64,000 bases of DNA from Bacteroidota bacterium (GCA_018669475.1 JABHCC010000036.1:17352-81351), one strand, 5' to 3'; counted from the first letter of the stretch, positions 1 to 10,955 are shown. The notes: generated from the sequence alone by a model not told the origin. A program made the numbers and translations.

Positions 1-551
1 ATTCCAGAAGAAATACTCAGGCTTTTGTCCATGAAGGAGGAAACCAGGTTTTCTATTCAAGATGGGTCAATTATCCTCAAGAGCAGGTGAGCATTCTTCT
101 GCTTTCAAATGAATCAAGATTGGGTAATTCAGATATTAATTTTGAATTAGCAGCAACAATTTTTTATCCGAATCATGAACCTGTGGTAAAAGGATTACAG
201 GCAATTTGTATGGATAGCCTTCCGGATAATCGTCTTGGAGAGGTGGCAGGTGAATTTATTGGCTTGATGACTACGCAAGGGCTGGAGGATCTGGAGGCAT
301 TTATAGATGACTATGTAGGTGTTTACATGAGCAATAAATACAGCCGAAAAAGAATCACTGATGAATTACAAAGTATTCAAAATGAATCCGGGCCTACAAG
401 AATAAAGCAACTTAGGGTTATTGACCACAGAATTCTGGAAATTGAGCTTGTCAGGATTCCTGACCTTCAGGATATTTATATTCGGCTGCAACTTGATCCT
501 GAAGATAACTATCTGCTTAAGAGATTCTATTATAAATCTGATGATAGCTAA
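1..551 (+). CDS. Serine hydrolase / class C beta-lactamase family protein, C-terminal part (5' truncated by window edge)
   Basis: Frame 3 is open from the window start (SRRNTQAFVHEGGNQVFYSRWVNYPQEQVSILLLSN...), resembling the HxGG...F.S.....P....ivvLsN motif at the C-end of the beta-lactamase fold; the ORF-track start at 87 is internal. Confidence 0.6.
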   Translation, partial: SRRNTQAFVHEGGNQVFYSRWVNYPQEQVSILLLSNESRLGNSDINFELAATIFYPNHEPVVKGLQAICMDSLPDNRLGEVAGEFIGLMTTQGLEDLEAFIDDYVGVYMSNKYSRKRITDELQSIQNESGPTRIKQLRVIDHRILEIELVRIPDLQDIYIRLQLDPEDNYLLKRFYYKSDDS

Positions 552-1009
552 GGAAGTAATTCCCTTCCAATTCCCTGTTCCAGTGAAATAAATGTTTCAG
601 TACTAGAAACACCGCTAATCTTTTGAATACGGCCATTTAATATTTCCATTAGGCCCTGATTATTCTTGCAGTAAAGCTTCAGGAATATCGCATAATTACC
701 AGTAGTATAGTGACATTCTACAATCTCAGGAATGTTTTCCAATTCAGCTACTACAGTGTGGTACATGCCTGCCTTTTCAAGAAAAACACCTACATAGGCA
801 CAGCTTGTATAACCCATGCTTGCAGGTGATAACTTAATACCTGAACCTGCTATAATCCCTGCCTGTTCAAGCTTATTTACCCGTTGATGTATTGCAGCTC
901 CTGACATTCCACACACTCTGGCGATCTCCAAATAGGAGGTACGGGCATTTCCCATTAAAAGTTGCAGAATCTTTCGATCAGTACTATCTATTTTAAAGCT
1001 ATTTTCCAT
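548..1009 (-). CDS. Lrp/AsnC family transcriptional regulator
   Basis: N-terminal HTH (DRKILQLLMGNARTSYLEIARVCGMSGAAIHQRVNKLEQAGII) plus RAM-like C-terminus. Confidence 0.92.
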   Translation of the reverse strand: MENSFKIDSTDRKILQLLMGNARTSYLEIARVCGMSGAAIHQRVNKLEQAGIIAGSGIKLSPASMGYTSCAYVGVFLEKAGMYHTVVAELENIPEIVECHYTTGNYAIFLKLYCKNNQGLMEILNGRIQKISGVSSTETFISLEQGIGRELLP

Positions 1010-1204
1010 ATCTGCTTAAGATCTTTAAGTGCATTTAAATGAATTGCCGAATGTTTAAAACTAATAAAATAAACTTGCTTAGTTTCCAAATTGCGGAAAG
1101 GTTTTCATGCTGTGGAAGAATATACCAATTATCGGATTAATTGAAGTCAATAAAATACAGATAAACAGCATTTTAGAATCTGGGGTCTGATTTTTGGTAA
1201 ATAA

Positions 1205-1468
1205 TTACCACTGAAATCAATAGGGAACAAGGATAATAATGATAATAAGAATGAAATGTCAGATCAGGCTTTGTCATTCAGCGCCTTTCCAAACCCAACA
1301 TCGGGACATTTATATGTAAAATTTGATTCTGCTAAAGAATTCAAATCTCATTCAGGTATGAACAAACTGGATCTTGATCTCCATGCTGCAGGAGCAGCAC
1401 CTGGCTATTATGTTCTTGTCTTTAAAACGCAGGATAACAGGGATCAATTAAAAATTTTGGTAAGGTAA
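1205..1468 (+). pseudogene. Orphan T9SS type A sorting-domain fragment (possible gene remnant)
   Basis: FSAFPNPTSGHLYVKF...APGYYVLVFKTQDNRDQLKILVR with no cargo domain; in-frame upstream segment (LPLKSIGNKDNNDNKNEMSDQ) looks like a linker and begins after the TAA at 1202. Confidence 0.5.
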
Positions 1469-1484
1469 TTTTTTGTAAATTTCC

Positions 1485-2462
1485 ATGATGCAACCAAACG
1501 GGTCAAATAGTGGAAAACTTCTTGAAGAAGGACAATCTTATCGATTTAATATTAAGAAACTTATTGATATTCCAGGATCAGGAGAAAAACATTTCATTCT
1601 TGTTGGACCAGATAAAAAAAAGTATTTGTTGAATTCTAGTTATTATGATCATTATCCCCTTAGAGTTGGAATGACTATTAACTGTCAAGTAGATAAAATC
1701 AATTGCACAGGACGGATTTTCATTGAGCCTGAACATCCGTATTACGCGCTAGGTGATCGATATGATTTTTTATTGATAAAGATTACTGAGGAAAAAAATA
1801 TCTGGAATGAACCAAGCTACACTGCCTGGGTCAGAGATTTACATAGAAAAGAGTGGGCATGCCCAATAGATAAGCCTGATTTGTTTCAACCGGGAATGTC
1901 TTATCTGTCATGTAGAGTTGAAAGGATAAAGAAAGCTCAATTATTGCTGTCATTGCCCAGTATCAGGGGAGTACAGGTCAGACTCCGTCATAATACAGTA
2001 TATGATTTTACTCTTAGAGAAGTGAGAGAGTTTCATAACACCCTATATTATGTACTTGAAGATCCTTATGGTTCTTATCATATTTTAGAGAAAAGATTTT
2101 ATGAGCATTTCAATTACAGCAAGGGACAGTTTATTCAGGCCCGGATCATTGATATGAAACCAGATGGTACATATTTATTGGAACCTTTGAATCCATATTA
2201 TCGTATTGGTGAAGTATATATGTTCAAGTTTATGAGGTTGGAACAAGTGGTTGCTGGTGATTTTGAGGGAAGAAAGGCTACTATTTGGGTGAAAGACTAT
2301 TTCTCACAAGCCATAAAGCTTGCAGCAAAAGACTGGCAAATCAATAAGCAGGATAGCAATCCCAAACATATTCCATGTAAAGTAATAAAATTCAAAAAAG
2401 GAAGTGTAGTACTTGAAAATCTTGCTGAACCTGAAATTGACGATTTGGATGATTATGAATAG
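1485..2462 (+). CDS. Uncharacterised protein with internally duplicated OB/S1-like beta-rich modules
   Basis: 325 aa ORF; the two halves share ...EPxxPYYxxGxxYxF... and related segments. Confidence 0.7.
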   Translation: MMQPNGSNSGKLLEEGQSYRFNIKKLIDIPGSGEKHFILVGPDKKKYLLNSSYYDHYPLRVGMTINCQVDKINCTGRIFIEPEHPYYALGDRYDFLLIKITEEKNIWNEPSYTAWVRDLHRKEWACPIDKPDLFQPGMSYLSCRVERIKKAQLLLSLPSIRGVQVRLRHNTVYDFTLREVREFHNTLYYVLEDPYGSYHILEKRFYEHFNYSKGQFIQARIIDMKPDGTYLLEPLNPYYRIGEVYMFKFMRLEQVVAGDFEGRKATIWVKDYFSQAIKLAAKDWQINKQDSNPKHIPCKVIKFKKGSVVLENLAEPEIDDLDDYE

Positions 2463-2514
2463 TAAATTCAAAAACAAGAAGCTATTAAATTCAGGTAGAA
2501 GCAAAAAACTGATT

Positions 2515-3966
2515 ATGCTGAAATACTTGTATATTTTGCTGGCTTTACTTTCTCCAATGGGTATGAATGCCTTCGGACAAGAAAGGGTAATTGTACTCGA
2601 AATTCAATTTTCAGGGAATATTCAGGAGGAGTTAAGAACGGCAACATTAAAGTATAATAAGCAGTTTGCTTTTAGTTTTACATTTGATGACGGCTTGGAT
2701 GACGCATTTTCTCTGGGATTTCCATTGTTGAACGGCGGACATTCATCTGAAGATAATAATGATTATCCGGGCTTGTATTATACTGATGGCTGTGGAAAAA
2801 GGATAACCTTCACGGCAGGATTAGCATGGTTTACAGCAAATAGTGCAGGAACAGATTTACACAATGGTAATAGCCCCTCAAATATGACCTGGTCTCAGGC
2901 ATTGCAACTTTATCATGCCGGATGGGATATATTTAACCATTCATACGACCACAAAGCAAACCAAAGTGGAATTGACTACAATTACCAGCTCTCAAAGAAT
3001 GCTGAAGTAGTTAAGTCACGATTGGGAATTGACTTGCATTATGTTATCCCTCCGGGAGGAGATTCAGATTATATTGAACCAGCTTTCGCCATGGGTGCAA
3101 ATGCTGTTTTTACAAGTAGTGCCGGCCAATCACCTTATGGTAATGAAGCTGTGATCGTTGATAATGAAATTGATCACACGAATCCTGTTTTTTGGCGTAA
3201 TTCTATTACCAGCAGTCAATACACCTCAGGAGAACTAAAACAACTGGCTGTTGATCGATTCTCAGATTTGGAGCCAGATAAGCATATCTGGTGGAATGAG
3301 TTTACACATCGTGTTAAATATGAGCAAATTGGTGGTAGTGTTAAGTTTCTTCAGTTTAAGGAATATTTAGACTTTATGGCCAATCAGTATGGAGAAGCCG
3401 GATTGGATAATGGCTGGTTTGCAAGCTCAATTGAAGTATATGAATACCTGATTGTGAGAGATAAATTGCATCTTGATTATACCATTAGTAATAATCGCTT
3501 ATCTGTCAGAATTGACTATTCTGATTGTCCTTTGAACCTGCGTTACTACGACATTAGCTTATTATTTACGACCGACAAAACCATTTCATCACTTCAGATT
3601 GATCAGAATGGACAAACTAGTTATAATAAACAGGATGGGGAGTACCTAATTAATATCAGCCTCCCGGATTCGCATTTTGCCAAACTTTTTGAGAACATCG
3701 ATAATGAAGATATTTGGGATATAGTTGTTTATCCTATTCCGGCTAAACAACAATTATTCTTCTACTCAAATAAACCTGTTCCCCATGATGCCAGTATAGT
3801 ATTGACAGGTTTATCAGGTGTATCAATGAGTTTTGATATGCAAAACGCCGGTTTTAGTGAATTTTCAGCAAATCTCGAAGGAAAGAATATTGTTCCGGGT
3901 ATATATTTATTACAGATTGTGCATGATGGATCTGTGCTAGATACTAAAAAGATTATTATCCAGTAA
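2515..3966 (+). CDS. Polysaccharide deacetylase (NodB-like) with T9SS C-terminal sorting domain
   Basis: FSFTFDDGLDDA and FNHSYDH motifs; C-terminal YPIPAKQQLFF...VPGIYLLQIVHDGSVLDTKKIIIQ; signal peptide from Met at 2515. Confidence 0.8.
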   Translation: MLKYLYILLALLSPMGMNAFGQERVIVLEIQFSGNIQEELRTATLKYNKQFAFSFTFDDGLDDAFSLGFPLLNGGHSSEDNNDYPGLYYTDGCGKRITFTAGLAWFTANSAGTDLHNGNSPSNMTWSQALQLYHAGWDIFNHSYDHKANQSGIDYNYQLSKNAEVVKSRLGIDLHYVIPPGGDSDYIEPAFAMGANAVFTSSAGQSPYGNEAVIVDNEIDHTNPVFWRNSITSSQYTSGELKQLAVDRFSDLEPDKHIWWNEFTHRVKYEQIGGSVKFLQFKEYLDFMANQYGEAGLDNGWFASSIEVYEYLIVRDKLHLDYTISNNRLSVRIDYSDCPLNLRYYDISLLFTTDKTISSLQIDQNGQTSYNKQDGEYLINISLPDSHFAKLFENIDNEDIWDIVVYPIPAKQQLFFYSNKPVPHDASIVLTGLSGVSMSFDMQNAGFSEFSANLEGKNIVPGIYLLQIVHDGSVLDTKKIIIQ

Positions 3967-3978
3967 ATTGACAAGCTT

Positions 3979-4542
3979 ATGCGAATATATACAGGAACCG
4001 GAGATAAAGGAGAAACCTCACTGGCAAGTGGGAAAAGGGTACCAAAGTATCATTATCGCCTGGAAGCTTATGGTACAATTGATGAGTTGAATTCAGTATT
4101 AGGTTGGGCGAGAGTAAAACTAAATGATTCTCAAACTAAGCTAATTCTACGTAAAGCTCAAAACAGAATCTTTACTATCTCATCCTTTTTAGCCATGGAT
4201 GATGAGAGTCAACGAGCGAAACTGCCATCTGTGAGCGAAGATGATATTATAGAGCTTGAACAGGATATTGACAGGATGCAAGTAGGGCTACCTGCACTTG
4301 CAAATTTTATTTTACCGGCGGGACATGAATCTGTTGCGGCATGCCATATGGCCAGAACTGTTTGCCGTAGGGCTGAACGCTTAATAGTCAAATTAGCAGA
4401 TTCTGTTCAAGTAGAGCAATCTCACCTTAAATACATAAATCGTTTGTCAGATTATCTTTTTGTTGCTGCTCGTAAAGCAGCATTTGATACTGGGACAGAA
4501 GAAGAACTCTGGTATCCTGATTATCAAAAAAGGGGATTCTGA
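3979..4542 (+). CDS. Cob(I)yrinic acid a,c-diamide adenosyltransferase (PduO type)
   Basis: MRIYTGTGDKGETSLASGKRVPKYHYRLEAYGTIDELNSVLG...CRRAERLIVKL. Confidence 0.93.
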   Translation: MRIYTGTGDKGETSLASGKRVPKYHYRLEAYGTIDELNSVLGWARVKLNDSQTKLILRKAQNRIFTISSFLAMDDESQRAKLPSVSEDDIIELEQDIDRMQVGLPALANFILPAGHESVAACHMARTVCRRAERLIVKLADSVQVEQSHLKYINRLSDYLFVAARKAAFDTGTEEELWYPDYQKRGF

Positions 4543-4648
4543 TAATACTTTGCTTAAGTATTATTCTTCAAGCCTTAAGAAGTGTTATGTTTTTAACACC
4601 TTCACTTACTCAGTTAGTATTTTGGGCAATTACAAGATTTTTATTTAC

Positions 4649-4656
4649 TATCTTTG
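4649..4656 (+). promoter_or_regulatory. Bacteroidota-type -7 element (TATCTTTG) upstream of eno
   Basis: Exact TAnnTTTG match about 73 nt before the eno ATG; no well-spaced -33 TTTG found. Confidence 0.4.
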
Positions 4657-4716
4657 TATGGTTTTTTAAAAAGAATATAGCCTTAACTAATTGACTTAAA
4701 ATAGTTTACTTACTAA

Positions 4717-6009
<1,293 letters not shown>

Positions 6010-6034
6010 TATAGCTTATCAAATATTTTAAGAG

Positions 6035-6060
6035 AGGCACAATTTTATTGTGCCTTTTCT
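6035..6060 (+). terminator. Rho-independent terminator after eno
   Basis: aggcacaat-ttt-attgtgcct followed by a T-rich tract. Confidence 0.75.
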
Positions 6061-6083
6061 TTTCAAAAAAAGAATAATAATTA

Positions 6084-6638
6084 ATGTCCATTTCAAAAAG
6101 GATCATTCTTACAGGAGCGCCTGGGACAGGCAAGACAACACTTCTTCATGCAGTTCGGGGAAAGGGATATCAAATATTTTCTGAAGTTGCAAGAGAGCTT
6201 ATTTCAGGCGGCAAAATACCTCCTGTCTGGAATAAAGGGAAGGATGATACTGCTTTTGGTGATCTTGTTCTGAATGAAAGGATTAAGCAGTTCAGGAAAG
6301 CCAAAAAGAATGAATACCATTTTTATGACCGGGGGATTCCGGATGCTCTTGTATTCAGTCAGCTGATGAAAAAACAGCCATCTGATCAACTCAAGCAGGC
6401 AATTAATGAATACCGCTATTCCAAAAAGGTCTTTGTACTTCCGCCATGGAAAGAGATTTACCATAGCGATGCAGTTCGTAAAGAAAGCTTTGAGCAAGTA
6501 TTAGAAATCCATGATTATACTATAGAGCAATATGTAAAGGCAGGTTATTCCTGTGTTATCCTGCCAAAATGCACTGTTCAGGAAAGACTGAAAATCATAT
6601 TTCTAAATCTTCAAACTTCAAGTGAGCCAAAGCTTTGA
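6084..6638 (+). CDS. AAA family ATPase (NadR/AAA_28-like P-loop protein)
   Basis: Walker A LTGAPGTGKTTLL; FYDRGIPDALVFSQL. Confidence 0.75.
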   Translation: MSISKRIILTGAPGTGKTTLLHAVRGKGYQIFSEVARELISGGKIPPVWNKGKDDTAFGDLVLNERIKQFRKAKKNEYHFYDRGIPDALVFSQLMKKQPSDQLKQAINEYRYSKKVFVLPPWKEIYHSDAVRKESFEQVLEIHDYTIEQYVKAGYSCVILPKCTVQERLKIIFLNLQTSSEPKL

Positions 6639-7299
6639 TCCAGTGTTCAGGTAAAGAAGCCTTTAATTCAACAACTTCTCTGCTAAAGGGATGTTGAAAA
6701 CTAAGTTTTCTTGAATGCAAAAACATCTGCGGAAGATCTAATACCTCTGTGAAAAACCTGTTGTGATCACGATCACCATACCAACGGTCACCTGCAATTG
6801 GATAACTTACATGATTTAAATGCCTTCGTATCTGATGTCTTCTTCCTGTAATAGGATTAACACTTAACAGACTGTAACGGGCTGTTTCAAATGGTCCGAC
6901 AGGGTGGGGCATTTCTGTACACGCCAGCCTTTTAAACTTTGTACAGGCTTCCTTACGTTCTTTGTTTCGACCTTGTGGAATTCCTCGGTCAACATCAAAA
7001 GCATCAGGAGGCCAGCCTCTTACAATTGCCAGGTATTCTTTGGTATAAGCATGCTCCAGAACCATCTTACTCATCTCATGAGCAATTTGCTTTCTTAATC
7101 CAAAAAGCAAAACACCCGAAGTTGCCTTATCCAGACGATGAATGGGAAATACCCATTTACCAATTTGATTTCTCAGAATCTGAACAGCAAATTTAATTTC
7201 ATGCGGATCAAGAGCTGTTCTGTGTACCAACAATCCGGCAGGCTTATTTATCGCTACTAAACTATCATCCTGATAAATTATTTCAAGCTCTGCATCCAT
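6595..7299 (-). CDS. truC: tRNA pseudouridine synthase C-like (RluA family)
   Basis: EIIYQDDSLVAINKPAGLLVHRT..., HRLDKATSGVLLFGL, GRRHQIRRHLNHVSYPIAGDRWYGD. Confidence 0.88.
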   Translation of the reverse strand: MDAELEIIYQDDSLVAINKPAGLLVHRTALDPHEIKFAVQILRNQIGKWVFPIHRLDKATSGVLLFGLRKQIAHEMSKMVLEHAYTKEYLAIVRGWPPDAFDVDRGIPQGRNKERKEACTKFKRLACTEMPHPVGPFETARYSLLSVNPITGRRHQIRRHLNHVSYPIAGDRWYGDRDHNRFFTEVLDLPQMFLHSRKLSFQHPFSREVVELKASLPEHWIKALAHLKFEDLEI

Positions 7300-7388
7300 T
7301 GTGTATAGTTTTTGGAAATCCTTTCGTTTTTATTTCAGTGGGATAGTCAGATTGTGTTATTTTTGAACTTTCGTATAAATTATCCGAA

Positions 7389-8132
7389 ATGCAAAAGATA
7401 CTGGCACAAATATCGGAAAAAAAATATGGATTCCTTGGTACTGTAGCATTTCACATGTTCTTGGTAATCATCTTCTTAGTCTTTAAGATTAATGTTGAGA
7501 AGCAGCGGAATACCGAAGGGATAATGCTGGATCTTAAGACTCTGGAGGAATTAGCCCTGCTTGAATTCCAAAATGACGATTACCTGCCGGATGAAAGCAG
7601 TCATTCAAGAAACATTGCTATAAACCAAGCAGAAGACAGGATAGAGAACTTTGATGATTATCAGGATTACCAGATGTCGCAGGAGGCAGTAAACAATGTT
7701 GTCAAAGATCTTATTCAGCAGGATATCAGTAATATAATAGAGGAAAATAACCTTAATCCTGATGATACAGAATTACCAGATATAGTTACCCAATCAATTA
7801 AATTATACCGTCCTGAAGATTTTCATGAAAAGCAGGTGTATGAAGGTCCCACGAATATTTATTTTAACCTTGAAGACCGTGAGATGACCAGAATGCCTGT
7901 TCCTGTTTATAAATGCGAAGGTTCAGGCCTGGTGCATCTGGATATTCGGGTGACAAGAAGAGGTAAGGTTGAATTGGTATCAGTAGACAAAGCTAGTTCA
8001 ACAACATCAGATCCCTGCCTGATAAAAGCAGCAAAAGATGCAGCATTGAAAACCAGATTTAACTTTAGCACAAAAGCCCCAATGCTACAGTCAGGAACAA
8101 TTAGCTACAATTTTATAGCGCAGAGGGAATAG
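7389..8132 (+). CDS. TonB C-terminal-like / energy-transducer-like protein
   Basis: N-terminal TM segment and C-terminal CEGSGLVHLDIRVTRRGKVELVSVDKASSTTSDPCLIKAAKDAALKTRFN, a TonB-like fold pattern. Confidence 0.6.
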   Translation: MQKILAQISEKKYGFLGTVAFHMFLVIIFLVFKINVEKQRNTEGIMLDLKTLEELALLEFQNDDYLPDESSHSRNIAINQAEDRIENFDDYQDYQMSQEAVNNVVKDLIQQDISNIIEENNLNPDDTELPDIVTQSIKLYRPEDFHEKQVYEGPTNIYFNLEDREMTRMPVPVYKCEGSGLVHLDIRVTRRGKVELVSVDKASSTTSDPCLIKAAKDAALKTRFNFSTKAPMLQSGTISYNFIAQRE

Positions 8133-8202
8133 GTCCGGGGTCCGAAGTCCGAAGTCCGGGGTCCGAAGTCCGGGGTCAATGGTCGTTGGTCGTTGGTCTC
8201 AA
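8133..8202. repeat. Degenerate heptamer array (GTCNNNN x10)
   Basis: gtccggg|gtccgaa|gtccgaa|gtccggg|gtccgaa|gtccggg|gtcaatg|gtcgttg|gtcgttg|gtctcaa, starting directly after the TAG stop at 8130-8132. Confidence 0.9.
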
Positions 8203-8216
8203 GAATCTCCGGATAT

Positions 8217-8250
8217 AAAAAAAAGAACTCCCTTGAGAGCTCTTTTTTTT
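8217..8250 (-). terminator. Terminator hairpin between convergent genes (mainly serving the minus-strand gene)
   Basis: aaaaaaaagaactc-ccttga-gagctctttttttt; the one mismatch on + is a G-U pair on -. Confidence 0.6.
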
Positions 8251-8268
8251 ATTTGGGTAAGTTAACAC

Positions 8269-9603
8269 CTAGTATCTTCGTAACTGATCTCTGTCGTGAA
8301 TTACTATTTCTGGCTTATCTTCCCAGATATCTATCAGACCAACGGCCCACACAAATTCATCTTCAAAGTGCCAGGTTGGGCTCCAGCTGATGTCTTTCGC
8401 AATATTCCTGGGAACTACTACTGAGAAATCATGGTAGGGGAAAGGAGCTCCGAAGTATAAAGTATAAGTGCGGTCTTCAGGTGAATAATATACCTCTTCA
8501 ACTTTTCCATAAATCCTTTTTACAGAACCCACATAGTGCATTGCTTCATAGCTTGAGATGCTTTCAACATAACTGCCGTAGTTATTATTCCAGCGAGTGT
8601 GCATAGGATAGTAATACATAAACCTGTTGTGCAGATAAGGAGTCCAGCAAAGATCCATGTGCATTGGTCGACGATATGGGTAACGTACCCTTCTTATATC
8701 CAGGCCCAGAGGAGCTCCAAAGTGGTAGTGTCTTACTACTACAGTTCTGCGGTAGCGATTGCTATGCCAGCTGTTATAGTTGTTATATACTCTTCTGAAG
8801 TCTTTTGAACGTCTCAGGTCATTAGCATCACGGTAATCTACTTTGTATCGTTTTGATGCAAATACTTCATCGTTTTGGTGTCTGAACTTCTCGCCATCCC
8901 GCCTAACATATACTTTGCTTCCCTGACGGTCACTTCTTGAATATGAACTTGAGGCTGAAGACTTGGAGCGATTGTTATCACCGCTAATCTTCTCAGTGGA
9001 TGCAGATCTTATTGACTTATTCCCAGTTGATTTGCTGTCGGATCTGGCAACAGAACGACTTGCACTATTACTGGTTTTTGAGCCGCTGCGAACTGCTTGA
9101 TTTGCTGATCTGCTTGACCGGCTTGCACTGGTTTTTACCTGATTATCACGAGAAACCGAGCTTCCTGATACACGATTCGCCGAAGACCTCGAAGAGGCAG
9201 AGCTGCTGCGTGACTGAGTTGCCTGGCTTTTGCCCGAGCTGCCAGCGCGACTTTGAGTAGCTTTTGACCTGTTAGAAGATCCTGAGCGATTTTGAGTTGC
9301 TTGTGAACGACTTGAACTAGCTGATCTGCTTTGAGTAGCCTTACTTCTGTTTGAGCTACTTGGCTTGCTTTGAGTTGCTTTGGAACGACTGCTTGAGCCA
9401 GAATTTGATTTACTGGCCTTGGCTTTGTTAGCAGAATATGATTTGGTCGCTTTGCTTTTTGAAGAGCTTGACGATCTTGAGCTTGTAGCCTTGCTGGCCG
9501 ATCTACCTGAATTGCTTTTAGACTCTCTGGAACTTCTGGAGCTTTGTGGGTAGGCAGTTAACCCTGCTGCCAGTATTAAGGAGAGTATGATTAATTTTTT
9601 CAT
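8269..9603 (-). CDS. Secreted Ser/Arg/Lys-rich repeat protein with a folded C-terminal domain, unknown function
   Basis: Signal peptide, about 200 aa low-complexity S/R/K/N region including 13-aa repeats (KATQSR..SS.RS), then an aromatic-rich C-terminal region. Confidence 0.75.
   Translation of the reverse strand: MKKLIILSLILAAGLTAYPQSSRSSRESKSNSGRSASKATSSRSSSSSKSKATKSYSANKAKASKSNSGSSSRSKATQSKPSSSNRSKATQSRSASSSRSQATQNRSGSSNRSKATQSRAGSSGKSQATQSRSSSASSRSSANRVSGSSVSRDNQVKTSASRSSRSANQAVRSGSKTSNSASRSVARSDSKSTGNKSIRSASTEKISGDNNRSKSSASSSYSRSDRQGSKVYVRRDGEKFRHQNDEVFASKRYKVDYRDANDLRRSKDFRRVYNNYNSWHSNRYRRTVVVRHYHFGAPLGLDIRRVRYPYRRPMHMDLCWTPYLHNRFMYYYPMHTRWNNNYGSYVESISSYEAMHYVGSVKRIYGKVEEVYYSPEDRTYTLYFGAPFPYHDFSVVVPRNIAKDISWSPTWHFEDEFVWAVGLIDIWEDKPEIVIHDRDQLRRY
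9187..9381 (-). repeat. Coding minisatellite: five 13-codon (39-bp) units, consensus [KQ]ATQ[SN][RK]xxSSx[RK]S
   Basis: KATQSKPSSSNRS / KATQSRSASSSRS / QATQNRSGSSNRS / KATQSRAGSSGKS / QATQSR... Confidence 0.8.
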
Positions 9604-10094
9604 GGCATTGTATATTTAGTGAAACATTTAATGAGATATTGCAAATGGCTTGCCAAAAAAGCCTGATATCAATATTTGTGTTTGTTCGCTTTGTAAATGC
9701 GTTCTTAACATCCATATAAGCGATGCTTAAAGACAGATCTTTGTATAATCATATCAGTTTCATGCTTTGTTAGTTGTTGTGCTGAGGATTCTTGGTAGAT
9801 TTGTTTGATAGATATTAGTATACCATATATACATAAATCATATAAGTGGTATTAATGATATTGAAAACTTAATCATGACCTGGTATGAATCAACTAAATT
9901 TTGTGAAATTCTCTGTAATATTTGGTAATGGTCTGATTATTGTAAACGTACAAGATTGCTCAATTCAGAAACATATCGGAGAAGCATATCCTGCTTCAGA
10001 ATTATTCTGTCAGAAAAGCAATCACTCTGGACTTAGCCTTATGGAAAGTGTAAAAATGAGCACTGATTTTCTCAACAAAGCAAATTATTAGCAG

Positions 10095-10955
10095 ATGAAG
10101 GCCCTTTTTGCCGGAATAACAACTCTGGATATTTTATACTATACGGATGATTACCCACTTGAGGACAGTAAGTTGTATGTCAATGAACAGCTAATACATC
10201 CGGGAGGTATGGCTGCAAATGCAGCTTTCACTTTTTCTGCTTTAGGAGCTGAAGCTTATTTGTGGACATGTTTAGGTAAAGAGAAACCTTTCACTGATTT
10301 GATACTAACCAGACTTACCGATGCAAATATCAATGTACGAGATCTGGCAATAGATAATTTTCCAGGTGTTCCTGCTGCTTCAGTATTAATAAATGATAAA
10401 AACGGAAGCAGAACTGTTCTGAATAGGCCTAAACTGATCTCAGGAGGCCATTTGTCTGGTCGACATCATCTCAGAGATCTTGAAATTGATGTTCTAATGG
10501 TGGATGGTTTCTATCCTGAAATTGCACTCCCATTGGCCCTGGAGGCTAATGAAAAAGGGATTCCTGTAGTGATGGATAGTGGCAGCTGGAAGCCTGGTCT
10601 GGAGTTATTACTTGAAACTGCAGATTATCTTATAGTTGGAGATGCCTTCAGGCCACCTGGGATTTCTGATATTAATGATAGCCTTAACTACTTGAAACAG
10701 TTTAAGATTGCCGGAATAGCTTTAACTAATGGTTCAGCTCCGCTTATGGCATATTCTGAAGCTGGTAGTTTTTCTATTTCTCCTCCTGATATAAACTGTA
10801 TTGATTCCCTTGGAGCCGGTGACGTGCTGCATGGAGCTTTTTGCTATTATCTGACTCTTGGGCATAATTTCCATGATAGCCTGGAGCAATCGATAAATAT
10901 TGCCAGTATTTCATGTCAGTATCGGGGTACCAGAAGCTGGATTAATGAAATCTAA
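10095..10955 (+). CDS. PfkB family carbohydrate kinase
   Basis: PGGMAANAAFTFSALGAEAYLWTCLG and DSLGAGDVLHGAFCY signatures. Confidence 0.9.
   Translation: MKALFAGITTLDILYYTDDYPLEDSKLYVNEQLIHPGGMAANAAFTFSALGAEAYLWTCLGKEKPFTDLILTRLTDANINVRDLAIDNFPGVPAASVLINDKNGSRTVLNRPKLISGGHLSGRHHLRDLEIDVLMVDGFYPEIALPLALEANEKGIPVVMDSGSWKPGLELLLETADYLIVGDAFRPPGISDINDSLNYLKQFKIAGIALTNGSAPLMAYSEAGSFSISPPDINCIDSLGAGDVLHGAFCYYLTLGHNFHDSLEQSINIASISCQYRGTRSWINEI

Noticed and set aside
8193-8390. 65-aa plus-strand ORF
   Set aside because: Runs through the heptamer array, a terminator and the 3' end of a minus-strand CDS; not coding.
9885-10091. 68-aa ORF upstream of the PfkB kinase
   Set aside because: No recognisable motif, no clear ribosome-binding site, atypical composition; could be real but unsupported.
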